The notes beneath the pieces are model-generated. The model saw nothing but the letters and a program-made list of their open reading frames with translations, was not told the origin of the DNA and did no database searches. From Desulfobacteraceae bacterium (lineage in GTDB: Bacteria > Desulfobacterota > Desulfobacteria > Desulfobacterales > Desulfobacteraceae): DNA of 6,669 bases. Positions 6,265 to 6,669 of the stretch are shown here, piece after piece; position 1 is the stretch's first letter, and every line of letters starts with the position of its first letter. The stretch covers positions 1 through 6,669 of the forward strand of contig JAAEMC010000353.1 of NCBI GenBank assembly GCA_024225895.1. Reading direction: 5' to 3'. A program made the translations under genes and the position numbers.

Positions 6265-6669
6265 CTATTTCAAATAAGATTCAATGATTGCCCTGTGCCG
6301 CCCGTCGGCTTTTATTTTTTCAATACCCTGGTTGATTTTATTCTTTAATTCTGGAGAGATCGTTTTTTTGCTCAACATTAAATGAACCGGTGAAGAGATG
6401 ACCGGCATCGGATGAATTTCAAATTTATTCCCCCAGCCCATCTGCCTGGTGGTATAAACCACATAGTTGGGCTCTGCGAAAAAGCCATCAATGCGTCCGG
6501 CCACTGCCTTTCTGATATTTTGAATATCTTTAGGGACTTCCTGGATTCGTTTGGCAAAAGCTGGGTTTTTTGAAAGGTTTTCAAAGGCTTCGCCAAGGTA
6601 GCACCCGCGGACATTCCCTACAAGGAATGTTGTATGATCGGCCAAATCCTGAAGCGTTTTGAAAGGGAA
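6265..6669 (-). CDS. Periplasmic solute-binding protein, family 3 (SBP_bac_3), C-terminal part, 5' end outside window
   Basis: The reading frame is open from the right edge of the window down to a TAG stop at 6265-6267, giving 134 visible C-terminal residues. The frame continues upstream of the apparent TTG start at 6643-6645 (FPFKTLQDLADHTTF), so the gene is cut by the window rather than starting there. Visible features match the second lobe of family-3 (amino-acid or polar-solute type) binding proteins: a LQDLADHTTFLVGNVRG strand-turn resembling the usual DL.GK.VGV..G, then AVAGRIDGFFAEPN (matching L..GR.DA...D), a hydrophobic HLMLSKK strand, SPELKNKINQGIEKIKADG, and a final IIESYLK. It ends without any fused kinase or GGDEF domain, so it is probably a stand-alone binding protein. 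It is convergent with the chemoreceptor gene. The ligand cannot be told from this part. Confidence 0.85.
   Translation of the reverse strand, partial: FPFKTLQDLADHTTFLVGNVRGCYLGEAFENLSKNPAFAKRIQEVPKDIQNIRKAVAGRIDGFFAEPNYVVYTTRQMGWGNKFEIHPMPVISSPVHLMLSKKTISPELKNKINQGIEKIKADGRHRAIIESYLK

Overview
The window looks like chromosomal DNA from a moderately AT-rich, motile, Gram-negative bacterium with a periplasm. The gene style (TRAP transporters, large chemoreceptors, solitary family-3 binding proteins) fits a sulfate-reducing desulfobacterium such as the Desulfobacteraceae. That placement is inference from gene content, not from a marker gene.

Layout from left to right. Positions 1-258 are a leader with a possible sigma-70 promoter and a short stem-loop just before the first gene. 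Positions 259-3143 encode a complete three-part TRAP transporter in the order binding protein (DctP), small membrane subunit (DctQ), large membrane subunit (DctM), closely spaced and surely one operon. Positions 3144-3394 are a spacer with a perfect AT-only inverted repeat, then a second copy of the dctP leader. Positions 3395-4390 hold a second DctP, about 78% identical to the first over the mature protein by gap-free hand alignment. Positions 4432-6153 hold a transmembrane methyl-accepting chemotaxis protein, only 41 bases after the second dctP. Positions 6154-6264 are a convergent intergenic spacer with a REP-like hairpin. From 6265 to the right edge, on the minus strand, lies the C-terminal part of a family-3 periplasmic solute-binding protein.

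The likely working model is as follows. DctP1 captures a small, probably carboxylate-bearing solute in the periplasm and hands it to DctQM for sodium-driven uptake. DctP2 has no membrane pair of its own. It may share DctQM with altered specificity or affinity, or it may report ligand to the adjacent chemoreceptor so that the cell swims toward what it imports. The tandem of a duplicated TRAP binding protein and an MCP is the most interesting element here, and the link between them is inference from position. No CRISPR array, tRNA, rRNA, insertion sequence or phage gene was seen.
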